Numbered from the stretch's first letter, positions 1 to 6,222 are shown. The stretch: 37,202 nucleotides of DNA from Nitrosomonadales bacterium (GCA_016234685.1 JACRAT010000002.1:1-37202); one strand, 5' to 3'. Numbers and translations are program-made. The notes: generated by a model not told the origin, from the sequence alone.

Positions 1-139
1 ATTCATCGCTTGACGACAAAACGCCGGATGAGTTCTACTTCGACAACCTGCCGGCACTGCCAAAAGCAGCGTAGGCATTAACCGCAAGGCTTCCACTTAA
101 GAAATGGGGAATACTGTCCAACTAAGCGGAGCCACCTCT
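1..139 (+). mobile_element. Right end of an IS3-family insertion sequence
   Basis: The window opens inside an insertion sequence: the last codons of a transposase, a 38-base tail, then a terminal inverted repeat (about 113-139). Read backwards, that repeat matches 20 of 27 positions of the IS left end at 37064-37090, including the outer agaggtggc and the inner ggacagt. The element probably ends at 138-140, because an EAL-domain reading frame resumes at once. No target duplication can be checked because the left end of this copy lies outside the window. Confidence 0.85.
3..74 (+). CDS. IS3-family transposase OrfB, C-terminal end (partial)
   Basis: Frame 3 reads SSLDDKTPDEFYFDNLPALP and then KAA and a stop. 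The 'TPDEFYFDNLP' ending is typical of the OrfB (DDE integrase) product of many IS3-family elements. Only 23 residues are visible, so the catalytic DDE residues lie outside the window. In IS3 elements OrfA and OrfB are normally joined by a -1 frameshift to give the active transposase. The orientation is the same as that of the IS at the right end of the window. Confidence 0.8.
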   Translation, partial: SSLDDKTPDEFYFDNLPALPKAA

Positions 140-753
140 CAGAATTCATCCCGCTGGCCGAAGAGATCGGGCTGGTGAATGAGATCGGCAACTGGGTGGT
201 AGCGCAGACCGTACATTGGCTGGAGCACTGGAAAGGCCTGATCGGCCGCACACTCCAGATCAGCGTCAACGTCTCGCCGGTACAATTCCAGACCGGCGGC
301 AACTTCGACGATTGGTCGAAACACCTCGCCGATGCCAAGATCGCTGGCAACCAGATCGCCATCGAGATCACCGAGGGCCTGCTGCTGCACGCCGAGCCGG
401 ATATCCAGCGCAAACTGCTGGAATACCGCGACGCCGGGATCCAAGTCTCCATCGACGATTTCGGCACAGGCTACTCCTCGCTGGCCTACCTGAAGAAATT
501 CGACATCGACTACCTGAAGATCGACAAAGCCTTCGTCAACAATCTGGAAACCGACTCAGACGACCGCGCCCTGACCGAGGCCATCGTGGTGATGGCGCAC
601 AAACTGGGACTGAAAGTGATCGCCGAAGGCGTGGAAACGATGGGCCAGCGCGACCTCCTCGCCCGCATCGGCTGCGACTACGGCCAAGGCTACCTGTTCG
701 CCCGCCCCATGCCACCCGCAGCCTTCGAGGAACTGCTGCGCAAGCAGGGCTGA
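139..753 (+). pseudogene. EAL-domain c-di-GMP phosphodiesterase, 5'-truncated by the IS
   Basis: Directly after the IS the frame reads SEFIPLAEEIGLVNEIGNWV, the middle of an EAL domain, and runs 204 codons to its stop. It keeps the NVSPVQF strand, the EITEG motif, the DDFGTGYSSL loop, DYLKIDKAFV, the VIAEGVET motif and the terminal GQGYLFARPMP. The first part of the EAL domain with the signature Glu-x-Leu, and any GGDEF or sensor domains before it, are missing. EAL proteins hydrolyse cyclic di-GMP to pGpG in the cytoplasm or at the inner membrane. A GTG at 175 could start a shorter product, but without the first metal ligands it would be inactive. This is a chromosomal host gene, not part of the prophage. 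Confidence 0.88.
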
Positions 754-882
754 CACGCAGCAGAACATCGCCATGTTGCGGGAAGGCAAGAGTGAAGCGC
801 GGTGAAAAGAGAGAAGTCACGTTAAGCCATGCCCGAATAGGCGATGGGGAGCGTTGCTGCTGAGTACTGGTAAATCCGCATG
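754..882. other. Intergenic spacer between EAL fragment and tRNA-Leu
   Basis: This spacer of about 130 bases shows no convincing coding potential, promoter or strong hairpin. It is the region downstream of both the EAL gene and the minus-strand tRNA. Confidence 0.5.
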
Positions 883-971
883 TGGTGCCCGGAACCGGAA
901 TCGAACCGGTACGCCGATCTCTCAGCGGCAGATTTTAAGTCTGCTGTGTCTACCAATTTCACCACCCGGGC
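883..971 (-). tRNA. tRNA-Leu (anticodon TAA)
   Basis: The reverse strand folds as a class II tRNA. The acceptor arm GCCCGGG pairs with TCCGGGC plus an encoded ACCA. A D arm contains GGTGAAATTGGTAGAC, and a perfect five-pair anticodon stem GCAGA/TCTGC encloses the loop CTTAAAA (anticodon TAA). A long variable arm is followed by the T arm CCGG-TTCGATT-CCGG. The length of 89 with CCA is normal for Leu. All arms are intact, so the gene should be functional. It lies just outside the prophage and next to the truncated second tRNA-Leu. Confidence 0.95.
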
Positions 972-1013
972 GGACGTGGCCAAGCAAGAGTATCTATGTT
1001 TCGTCTAGTTAGC

Positions 1014-1040
1014 AAAAAAGCCGTTAAAAACGGCTTTTTT
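1014..1040 (-). terminator. Bidirectional rho-independent terminator
   Basis: AAAAAAGCCG and CGGCTTTTTT form a perfect ten-base dyad around a seven-base loop, giving a GC stem with U tracts on both strands. It lies seven bases beyond the 3' end of the minus-strand tRNA-Leu(CAA) remnant and is probably the original terminator of that tRNA gene. Confidence 0.8.
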
Positions 1041-1046
1041 GTTTTT

Positions 1047-1104
1047 TGGTGCCGGGAGGGGGACTTGAACCCCCACGTCATCTCTGACACCGGATTTTGA
1101 GTCC
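1047..1104 (-). other. tRNA-Leu(CAA) 3' portion only: probable prophage attachment-site scar
   Basis: From the CCA end (1047) through the T arm, the variable arm and the anticodon loop CTCAAAA with the 5' side of its stem (to about 1104), the reverse strand reads as a normal tRNA-Leu(CAA). Beyond that, where the D arm and 5' acceptor strand should be, the sequence no longer pairs: the 5' candidate GCGCCGC cannot match TCCCGGC. This is what remains at one end of a prophage integrated into a tRNA 3' half. An intact tRNA should lie at the other prophage end, beyond the right IS. The last conserved base marks the approximate att core limit. A decayed tRNA gene is the alternative. Confidence 0.7.
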
Positions 1105-1365
1105 ATCTACACAATTAAGCTGCGGCGCGCATTTTACAGCAATTCCCAGTCCGCAAAACCACAATTTCAGACCACGGTTCTGTGCGGCTTTCCGAGGAGG
1201 TTGCGGACTGAAATCAGTTACTTATCCATAGCAAGCTTCTACTTGGCGCGCCTATACACCTCAGCTACCACGACGATCATCATAATCAATGATCGTGCGC
1301 GACATACGTGCGCACACATGCACGCACGTCATGAGCGATAGATTTTTAGTTAATTATTGGGGCCA
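1105..1365. other. Gene-free prophage end with two perfect dyads
   Basis: No plausible gene is seen. Two hairpin-capable dyads stand out. ACGATCAT/ATGATCGT (1273-1280 and 1289-1296) has an 8-base spacer, and ACGTGCG/CGCACGT (1306-1312 and 1323-1329) follows ten bases later. Next to an attachment site such dyads may bind integrase, excisionase or host factors, but nothing in the sequence proves it. Confidence 0.55.
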
Positions 1366-1658
1366 TCGGAAAAAGGTAACATCTGTAACATTCGAATGAA
1401 ACAACCATGAAAACCGCTCCGCAAAGCCATTTTGCGAGATTTTGAAAAGGTAATCTTTTAGTAACCTATAGGTAATCTGGTTACTGTTCTTTGACGTCGC
1501 CTTTCAATGTTTTATTTTCGTTATAAGTCAATGTCATAGTGAAATATTACCTTTCTGATTACCAATAGTGACCAATTAAAGGTAATCGACTCACGCTTTA
1601 ACAATCATTGAGTTACATCCATTTAATGGAGCATGTTACGAAAGTTACCTTTTTCCGA
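1366..1658. repeat. GGTAAYC iteron-like array bounded by a 15-bp inverted repeat
   Basis: TCGGAAAAAGGTAAC at 1366-1380 recurs exactly inverted at 1644-1658. Between them lie further copies of the core in both orientations: GGTAATC at 1449-1455, AGTAACC at 1460-1466, GGTAATC at 1471-1477, GGTTACT at 1479-1485, ATTACC at 1546-1551, GATTACC at 1557-1563 and GGTAATC at 1581-1587. Most copies have A-rich sequence on the same side. The tract is AT-rich against GC-rich surroundings and holds no ORF. Candidates are a replication origin, an integrase/excisionase arm-site cluster, a partition site, or a small non-coding mobile element. Confidence 0.75.
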
Positions 1659-1824
1659 AATCAAAACCTAAAACGCCACGAGTTGCACTGTCACGCAGTT
1701 ATGCATGTAGCTCGTGCATCAATTCGCAAGTATTTTCCGCCCGCAATTTCCCTCCTCTAGCCACAGCGCAGCACGTCTGGATAGGTTCGTGCACCTGCAT
1801 ATTTTTCGCTCTATGAAGCGGGCG
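1659..1824. other. Gene-free stretch between iterons and cos-like tract
   Basis: I see no gene and no strong signal. The sequence changes from AT-rich to GC-rich within this stretch. A Pro/Arg-rich minus-strand frame that crosses it looks like a composition artefact. Confidence 0.45.
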
Positions 1825-1843
1825 GGCGTGGCGGGGTCATGAG
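1825..1843 (+). other. Putative cos (cohesive-end) site core
   Basis: GGCGTGGCGGGG at 1825-1836 equals the first 12 bases of the 19-base cohesive end of coliphage 186, and differs from that of P2 in one base (both recalled from the literature). P2-type cos lies between the early region and the portal gene Q. Here it sits about 1.6 kb before Q with only ant and two small genes between. The exact nicking positions and the last seven bases are not supported by similarity. Confidence 0.6.
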
Positions 1844-1960
1844 CGCGCGCGGCGGGTGGTGGTGGACGAAAAAAACCACCAGGCCGGGTTGCGGCTGGTG
1901 GCGGGAGGCTGGGTGGACGGCGGCGGTGAGCTGGTGCGGGTTGCGGGCTGGGCGAAGCAA
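1844..1960. repeat. G-rich tract with imperfect direct repeats beside the cos-like site
   Basis: The tract is strongly G-skewed on the plus strand with many GGG runs. It includes two near copies of a 15-16 base unit, CCGGGTTGCGGCTGG (from about 1882) and GCGGGTTGCGGGCTGG (from about 1936), and GGTGG/CCACC dyads around a poly-A at 1867-1876. No gene fits. Directly downstream of the cos-like core it could be the terminase-binding (cosB-like) part of the packaging signal. This is inference. Confidence 0.5.
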
Positions 1961-1961
1961 C

Positions 1962-1980
1962 TATGGTGATAATCACCATA
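1962..1980. promoter_or_regulatory. Perfect operator-like dyad TATGGTGAT-A-ATCACCATA
   Basis: Nine-base arms around a single central A make a perfect palindrome of operator shape. It lies about 23 bases before a TTGACG (2003-2008) / TATTAA (2024-2029) pair with a short 15-base spacer, which may be a weak plus-strand promoter. The protein that binds is unknown; candidates are the XRE-type or ribbon-helix-helix proteins encoded near 28.4-29.1 kb. Confidence 0.55.
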
Positions 1981-2097
1981 ACTGCCGTGCGAACTGAATG
2001 TGTTGACGTGTTACACAGTGTTGTATTAAGCTGACCCCGTCAGCGCGCTTGTGCTGATCTGGTTTGACAGCCAGCAAGCAGAGAAGAGGCGGACGAG

Positions 2098-2118
2098 CCG
2101 CTTGAAGCGGTTTTTTTT
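2098..2118 (+). terminator. Rho-independent terminator upstream of the C4 RNA
   Basis: CCGC and GCGG pair around TTGAA and are followed at once by eight Ts. The flanking GGACGA and TCGTCC could extend the fold. It would insulate the immunity operon from read-through out of the prophage end, and it overlaps the candidate -35 box of the C4 promoter. Confidence 0.6.
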
Positions 2119-2130
2119 CGTCCGTACATA
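2102..2130 (+). promoter_or_regulatory. Candidate promoter of the C4 RNA / antirepressor operon
   Basis: TTGAAG (2102-2107) and TACATA (2125-2130) are separated by 17 bases, placing transcription start near 2137, a few bases before the base-paired C4 structure. The -35 box lies inside a hairpin CCGC-TTGAA-GCGG followed by eight Ts (2098-2118). That hairpin would terminate transcripts coming from upstream while leaving the promoter intact. Confidence 0.5.
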
Positions 2131-2137
2131 GCCCAGT

Positions 2138-2226
2138 TTTGGCGGGCTGTGTGGGGGAGCCGTAAGGCTCGCCGGTCTCAGCCTCCGCTCTCGCCGGTCT
2201 GTCAACCCCGCACAGTTCCGCCTCCC
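2138..2226 (+). ncRNA. C4-type antisense RNA controlling the antirepressor
   Basis: The long outer stem pairs GGCGG-g-CTGTGTGGGG (2141-2156) with CCCCGCACAG-tt-CCGCC (2206-2222). Inside is a GAGCC/GGCTC hairpin capped by a GTAA tetraloop (2157-2170). The unpaired stretch CCTCCGCTCTC (2182-2192) is complementary to GAGAGAAGGAGG (2259-2270), the ribosome-binding site of the gene that follows, apart from a short internal mismatch. TGTCAA (2200-2205) can also pair with TTGACA (2229-2234). Fold, position and target match C4 RNA of phages P1/P7, which is cut from the ant transcript and blocks ant translation. I infer the same job here. Confidence 0.87.
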
Positions 2227-2274
2227 ATTTGACAGTGAGGGGTGGTTCGTAAACCAACGAGAGAAGGAGGTTCT

Positions 2275-2931
2275 ATGAACACAGCACTCATTCCGGTGTT
2301 TATCGGAAACAACAGCACCCAGCTTTGCAATGCCCGCGACCTGCACAAGAAACTTGAAGTTGAGACCCGCTTCAACGATTGGATTGAGCGACGAATTCAA
2401 GAATATGGCTTTGTCGAGGGAGAGGACTATTTGATAAATTTATCAAATAGGTCTGGTGGTAAAAAGACCAAAGGAAAGCAACTTGATTACTCAAATTTGA
2501 GTAATCAAGTTGAGGGGCATGGTGGCGATAGAAGAAGTCGCGACTACCACCTCACCCTCGACATGGCGAAGGAACTGGCGATGGTCGAGAACAACGCGCA
2601 GGGCAGGATGGTGCGACGGTATTTCATTCAGGCCGAGGCTGAGCTGCGCCAGCGCACGATCAATGAGTTGCGGGATATGGCTCGGCACATCCTGCCGTTG
2701 CCGGGGGTGAAGACTAGGGCGAGAGATGGGGTAAATCTACGCCAGATGCTGGTGCTGCAAGATCAGAGCCTATGGACGTTGAGGCAGCTGATTGCAGCGA
2801 CTGAGCAATCCGAGCAAGTGCACCTGCATATTCAGTTGCGCCAGATCAATGAAGCGTTGGGGAGGCCTACTCAGACGCTGGAGGAAATCATTGGAGACAG
2901 GTATTCCTTGAGCGGCGGGAAGGGGGAATAA
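2275..2931 (+). CDS. AntA/AntB-family phage antirepressor
   Basis: This 218-residue protein begins with an AntA/AntB domain: NARDLHKKLEVETRFNDWIE, then EYGFVEGEDY, then YHLTLDMAKELAMVENN and RRYFIQAEAEL (about residues 15-125). Antirepressors of this type relieve repression of lytic genes by antagonising the phage repressor. The start is the ATG seven bases... placed just after AAGGAGG (2264-2270); an in-frame GTG at 2242 would add 11 residues but lacks such a site. The ribosome-binding site is the predicted target of the upstream C4 RNA. The linker between the two halves of the domain is encoded by two perfect palindromes (2427-2450 and 2479-2512), markedly AT-rich for this genome. The C-terminus (INEALGRPTQTLEEIIGD) resembles that of the next gene. 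Confidence 0.9.
   Translation: MNTALIPVFIGNNSTQLCNARDLHKKLEVETRFNDWIERRIQEYGFVEGEDYLINLSNRSGGKKTKGKQLDYSNLSNQVEGHGGDRRSRDYHLTLDMAKELAMVENNAQGRMVRRYFIQAEAELRQRTINELRDMARHILPLPGVKTRARDGVNLRQMLVLQDQSLWTLRQLIAATEQSEQVHLHIQLRQINEALGRPTQTLEEIIGDRYSLSGGKGE
2427..2450. repeat. 24-base perfect palindrome inside the antirepressor gene
   Basis: CTATTTGATAAA is followed directly by its own reverse complement. The palindrome encodes YLINLSN in the AntA linker. It can act as a double-stranded operator or fold as an RNA hairpin. It stands 28 bases before a second, longer palindrome. Confidence 0.9.
2479..2512. repeat. 34-base perfect palindrome inside the antirepressor gene
   Basis: CAACTTGATTACTCAAA is followed directly by its own reverse complement. 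It encodes QLDYSNLSNQV. It has no sequence similarity to the 24-base palindrome beyond AT-richness and ATTTGA/TCAAAT-like pieces. Neither is explained by the protein family. Confidence 0.9.
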
Positions 2932-2934
2932 GCC

Positions 2935-3177
2935 ATGTCCGAAAATAGAAAACTGGAACGCAAGATACTTCGTCTACAACAGGCCGTAACTACAAAACAA
3001 ATACGCCAGATGCTGGCGCTACATAAAATGAGCAACAAGGAGCTGAGGAAGCTGCTTGATGAGCAGGATCCAGCTCAGCAGATGAAATTTTACATCCGGT
3101 TTAAGATGATCAACGACGCGGCGGGACTGCCGACTCAGTCGTTCGAAGACATCATCGGTTCTGGTGCGGAGGGTTGA
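2935..3177 (+). CDS. Small hypothetical phage protein related to antirepressor C-terminus
   Basis: An 80-residue, charged, mostly helical protein (KLERKILRLQQ, NKELRKLLDEQ). Its last third, KMINDAAGLPTQSFEDIIGS, parallels the end of the preceding antirepressor (QINEALGRPTQTLEEIIGD), so it looks like a duplicated or swapped C-terminal module without the AntA domain. It starts four bases after the antirepressor stop with AGGGGGA upstream, so the two are translated from one mRNA. Function is unknown; it may bind the same partner as the antirepressor C-terminus. Confidence 0.75.
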   Translation: MSENRKLERKILRLQQAVTTKQIRQMLALHKMSNKELRKLLDEQDPAQQMKFYIRFKMINDAAGLPTQSFEDIIGSGAEG

Positions 3178-3180
3178 GCC

Positions 3181-3387
3181 ATGAGTACAGTCGATGTGCA
3201 GGATGCTCTTAATGCGGCGATCGATTGCAACAAGGGGTTGGATGCGCTGATTTCCCTGATGATGGCGACTTCACAAGGCAATGCGCCGAGCATGGATTGC
3301 CTTGCCGAACTCATCAGCAGCCTTCAGCGAGACATGCAGCAGCAGTTGTTGGACATCATACGGAGTATTGAAACAGACGAGGAATGA
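3181..3387 (+). CDS. Small acidic hypothetical phage protein
   Basis: A 68-residue protein, acidic and helical (DVQDALNAAIDCNKGLDALISLM, then LISSLQRDMQQQLLDIIRSI), following the previous gene by three bases, with GGAGGG as ribosome-binding site. It is the last gene of the C4-ant operon and ends just before a strong terminator. I do not recognise a family. An accessory to the antirepressor is the simplest guess from context. Confidence 0.7.
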   Translation: MSTVDVQDALNAAIDCNKGLDALISLMMATSQGNAPSMDCLAELISSLQRDMQQQLLDIIRSIETDEE

Positions 3388-3390
3388 AGC

Positions 3391-3418
3391 AAGGGCCGCA
3401 ATTGCGGCCCTTTGTTTT
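3391..3418. terminator. Bidirectional terminator between ant operon and portal gene
   Basis: AAGGGCCGCAA and its exact reverse complement (3391-3412) form a strong stem followed by TTTGTTTTT on the plus strand. It ends the rightward ant operon, and the A-rich other side can end the leftward P-Q operon. Confidence 0.85.
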
Positions 3419-4470
3419 TAAGCCGCACTCTTCGCCAGCTCAAACGGCTTGAACCGGATCACTTCCTCGCCGATCCAGTCATTCAACTCCATCAGCCTTG
3501 CTTGCAGCGGAGCGATCTCGATCGCGGACAGCACCGCTGCCGCCTTCTCAGCATCGCCGAAACCGCCCGTGTTGTTCGGGATGATGCCCATCAGTTGTGG
3601 CGGCACGCGGTGCGCGGCCAACATATCGTCGCGTGTCACGTTCTTGATGTTCAGGAACTCATCCTTCGCCGCCACCTCGGCCACCGGGATCAACTGAATC
3701 CCGTCCTTCTTTCCGTTCGGCGCGTACATGAACAGGTTGCGGAAGTTGCCCGGCCCCTTCGAGTCCTTCAGCGCCTGACGCAGCGCGTTGACGTCATCCT
3801 GACTCTGCGCCGCGTCGGTCATGTACAGGATGAACCCGGCATGGCTGCCGTTCTTGTAGTAGCGACGCCGGAACAAGGTGGCCGACTCATTCAGCCAGGC
3901 CGAATGCAGCGCCGGGATGTACTCCGGCACGCCGTAGATCTCCTGATTGATATCCGGCTCCAGCAAGTGGAAGACCGAGCCTTTCTTGAACTCGTGCTCG
4001 TTGACGATGCCCAGCGTGCGATTGATGAAGTAGTACTGATCCAGATCATCCACGCCTCGGCGCATGTATTTCGCCAGTGCCGGTTCAAGTTTCAACGCCC
4101 TACCAGTGCGCGAATCGCGGCGCTCAAGATAAGCATTTCCAAAGATCAGGTATTCGTGCGAGAACCGAGTGAAATCCGTGCGCGACAACAGCGGGTGCGG
4201 GATAAAGCAGGCGGATAGGATGTTGCATTTCACCCGCATCGGGCTGGCATGGTGTACAGCCGCGCGTGAGCTCTTGGCCAGCCCGTCCAACGAGATCGGC
4301 GGCTCCCACCACTTGCCCATCTGGCCGCACTCCAAATAATCCATGAACTCACGCTTATCGAGCACCGCCTCCGGGTCGCCAAAGGTGAAGGCCTCGGCGC
4401 TCGTCCGCCCCTTGCTGTCCTGCACCGTTTCCTGAGGTGCCACAGCGCTGAATTTTCCGCGTCGTTTCAT
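3418..4470 (-). CDS. Q: Portal protein (P2 gpQ family)
   Basis: A 350-residue phage portal protein of the PBSX/P2 gpQ type (P2 gpQ is of the same size). It forms the dodecameric ring at the capsid vertex through which DNA is packaged and to which the tail is joined. Typical segments are FTFGDPEAVL near the N-terminus, KWWEPPISLDGLAK, LIFGNAYLERR, VFHLLEPDINQEIYGVPEY, RRRYYKNGSHAGFILY and RVPPQLMGIIPNNTGGFGD. It is the second gene of the leftward P-Q operon, its ATG following the P stop without a gap. It ends in the shared terminator at 3391-3418. Confidence 0.97.
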   Translation of the reverse strand: MKRRGKFSAVAPQETVQDSKGRTSAEAFTFGDPEAVLDKREFMDYLECGQMGKWWEPPISLDGLAKSSRAAVHHASPMRVKCNILSACFIPHPLLSRTDFTRFSHEYLIFGNAYLERRDSRTGRALKLEPALAKYMRRGVDDLDQYYFINRTLGIVNEHEFKKGSVFHLLEPDINQEIYGVPEYIPALHSAWLNESATLFRRRYYKNGSHAGFILYMTDAAQSQDDVNALRQALKDSKGPGNFRNLFMYAPNGKKDGIQLIPVAEVAAKDEFLNIKNVTRDDMLAAHRVPPQLMGIIPNNTGGFGDAEKAAAVLSAIEIAPLQARLMELNDWIGEEVIRFKPFELAKSAA

Positions 4471-6222
4471 TTAACTGAACTCCATGATGGAAGAATTGAT
4501 CGGTGTGCCGCCTTCCAGCGGCTCGTTCGAGAGGGCGTGCATCGTTGCCCAGGCCAAGTCTGCATGGCTGGTGGTCACCGAGCGACCAGCCTCAAAAGTA
4601 AACTGCCGCCCACTGGCAGTCGTGGTTTTCTTGATCGCCATGAAGCTGGCTGCCACGTCCGTCCAGCCAGCGTCGAATTCCATGCGTCCCTTGCTGATCA
4701 CGTCCTTGGCCTTCAGCACAAGCCGAACCTTCACCTCTGGCGAATACTGAAACGAGCGTGCACCCGGGAAGAACTTCGTCACCAGCTGGTAGACACCCGT
4801 CCCGATGCCGGTGGTGTCGATGCCGATGTAGGTCACGTTGTAGCACTCGGTCACCTTGCGGATCCGGTTCGCCTGCTCCTCGAAATCCATGCCCTTGAAC
4901 TGCACCCGGTCGAGGATGCGGAACTTCCCGCCCGGCGCCAGCGGCGGCGCCACCACCACCATCGCCGCGCTGTCGCCAGTGTGCGAAGGGTCGTAGCCGA
5001 CCCATACCTCGCGCCACCCGAGCGGCCGTAGCGCGAATGGCTTGAAGTCCTCCCACACCACCCACGAATCCACCATGCAACGCTGCAACTCGGCGAGCGG
5101 AAACACGCTTTGCCCGTCGTCGATGAATTGGCACATCAGCAGGTTCGCAAACTCGTCCGGGCTGTAATCCAACCGGAGCTGGTCGAGGTCGAACAGATCG
5201 CAGCCGCCAGCCACCGCATCCAGCACCGTCACGATCTGCCGCCACTGGCCGTCCTCGCACAAACGTCCGTCCATCAGATCGTCGTGCTCCACGCCAAACA
5301 CCGCTTGCTGATCCTTTGGGCGGTTTTCGTTGAACAGCTCACCAGTCCAGAACGGGTACGCCTCATGAGACTTCGCCGAAGGGGTGGAGAAATAGGTCAG
5401 CCGCCAGTGCTTGTGCATCGCCATGCCGGAGGCCACCTTGCGAAACTCCCGGAACTTTGGAATCCAGAAATACTCGTCCATGTACAGGTTGCCGTGATAA
5501 CTCTGCGCGGTGCGGCTGTTGGTGCCGAGGAAGTACAGTGTCGCCCCGTTCGGCAACACGATGGGATCACCCTGCAACTCGATATCGGCTTTTTCGGCGG
5601 CGAACTGCTTGATGTAGCCTTTGAACACATGCGCCTGTGCTTTTGATGCAGAAAGGAAAATCTGATTGCGCCCGGTTTCCAGCGCATCGACCAACCCCTC
5701 TCTGGCAAAATACCAAGTCGCCCCGATCTGGCGAGACTTGAGCAAGTTGCGCACCCGCTGAACATGGCCTGCCCGGTACCACTGCTTCTGGTATGGGAAC
5801 AGCTCCTCCATGAAGGCCTGCACCAGCCTATCCTGCTGCGCCTCGCTGTAGTCGTTGCGCGTCGCCGTCTTCTTCGGGCCCTTGTTGCGATTGTCCACCT
5901 TAGGATTCAGGTCACCCTCTTTGCCGGTCTTGTCGTGCTTACGCACGCGTGACATCCGCTCCATCTGCCGCCCGAGCAGATCGATTTCCTTGTAGTCCTT
6001 ACCCTCTTTCCCGTCCTTGGCCAGCAGCTCGATCAACCGCGCCTCGATGGAAAGCTCCACCCGATCGAGCGGTGAAGTGTCGTCCCACTTGTCGCGTCGC
6101 TTCCACGAATGCACCGTACCCGGCTTCAGGCCCAACTCATCGCAAATGCGCGCCACCCGCCAGCCTCTCCAGTAGAGGTCGCGTGCCTTCCAGCGTGGAT
6201 CCTTGTCGATATCAGTCGTCAT
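4471..6222 (-). CDS. P: Terminase large (ATPase) subunit (P2 gpP family)
   Basis: 583 residues, near the usual P2 gpP length. It is the motor that cuts at cos and pumps DNA into the prohead. A helix-turn-helix like segment (ARICDELGLKPGTVHSWKRR, about 24-43) starts the protein. The ATPase motif SRQIGAT (163-169) and Walker B LYMDE (246-250) follow. A C-terminal nuclease domain includes GYDPSHTGDSA, YIGIDTTGIG and HADLAWATMHAL. No Shine-Dalgarno sequence precedes the ATG. The shared late-promoter dyad lies 44-66 bases upstream, so the transcript may start at or very near the start codon. Confidence 0.97.
   Translation of the reverse strand: MTTDIDKDPRWKARDLYWRGWRVARICDELGLKPGTVHSWKRRDKWDDTSPLDRVELSIEARLIELLAKDGKEGKDYKEIDLLGRQMERMSRVRKHDKTGKEGDLNPKVDNRNKGPKKTATRNDYSEAQQDRLVQAFMEELFPYQKQWYRAGHVQRVRNLLKSRQIGATWYFAREGLVDALETGRNQIFLSASKAQAHVFKGYIKQFAAEKADIELQGDPIVLPNGATLYFLGTNSRTAQSYHGNLYMDEYFWIPKFREFRKVASGMAMHKHWRLTYFSTPSAKSHEAYPFWTGELFNENRPKDQQAVFGVEHDDLMDGRLCEDGQWRQIVTVLDAVAGGCDLFDLDQLRLDYSPDEFANLLMCQFIDDGQSVFPLAELQRCMVDSWVVWEDFKPFALRPLGWREVWVGYDPSHTGDSAAMVVVAPPLAPGGKFRILDRVQFKGMDFEEQANRIRKVTECYNVTYIGIDTTGIGTGVYQLVTKFFPGARSFQYSPEVKVRLVLKAKDVISKGRMEFDAGWTDVAASFMAIKKTTTASGRQFTFEAGRSVTTSHADLAWATMHALSNEPLEGGTPINSSIMEFS

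Noticed and set aside
1105-1140. Complete second tRNA gene
   Set aside because: The 5' half does not pair with the acceptor or form a D arm, so only a 3' remnant is annotated.
1719-1979. 86-residue minus-strand ORF over the G-rich tract
   Set aside because: Composed of Pro/Arg/Ala stretches caused by GC skew, without a ribosome-binding site; it covers the cos-like tract and operator dyad.
1973-2400. Minus-strand ORFs across the C4 RNA and ant start
   Set aside because: They are antisense to a well-supported RNA and an AntA gene and resemble no known family.
3412-4218. 268-residue plus-strand ORF opposite the portal gene
   Set aside because: A shadow of the portal reading frame; rich in Arg, Gln and Val with no family resemblance.
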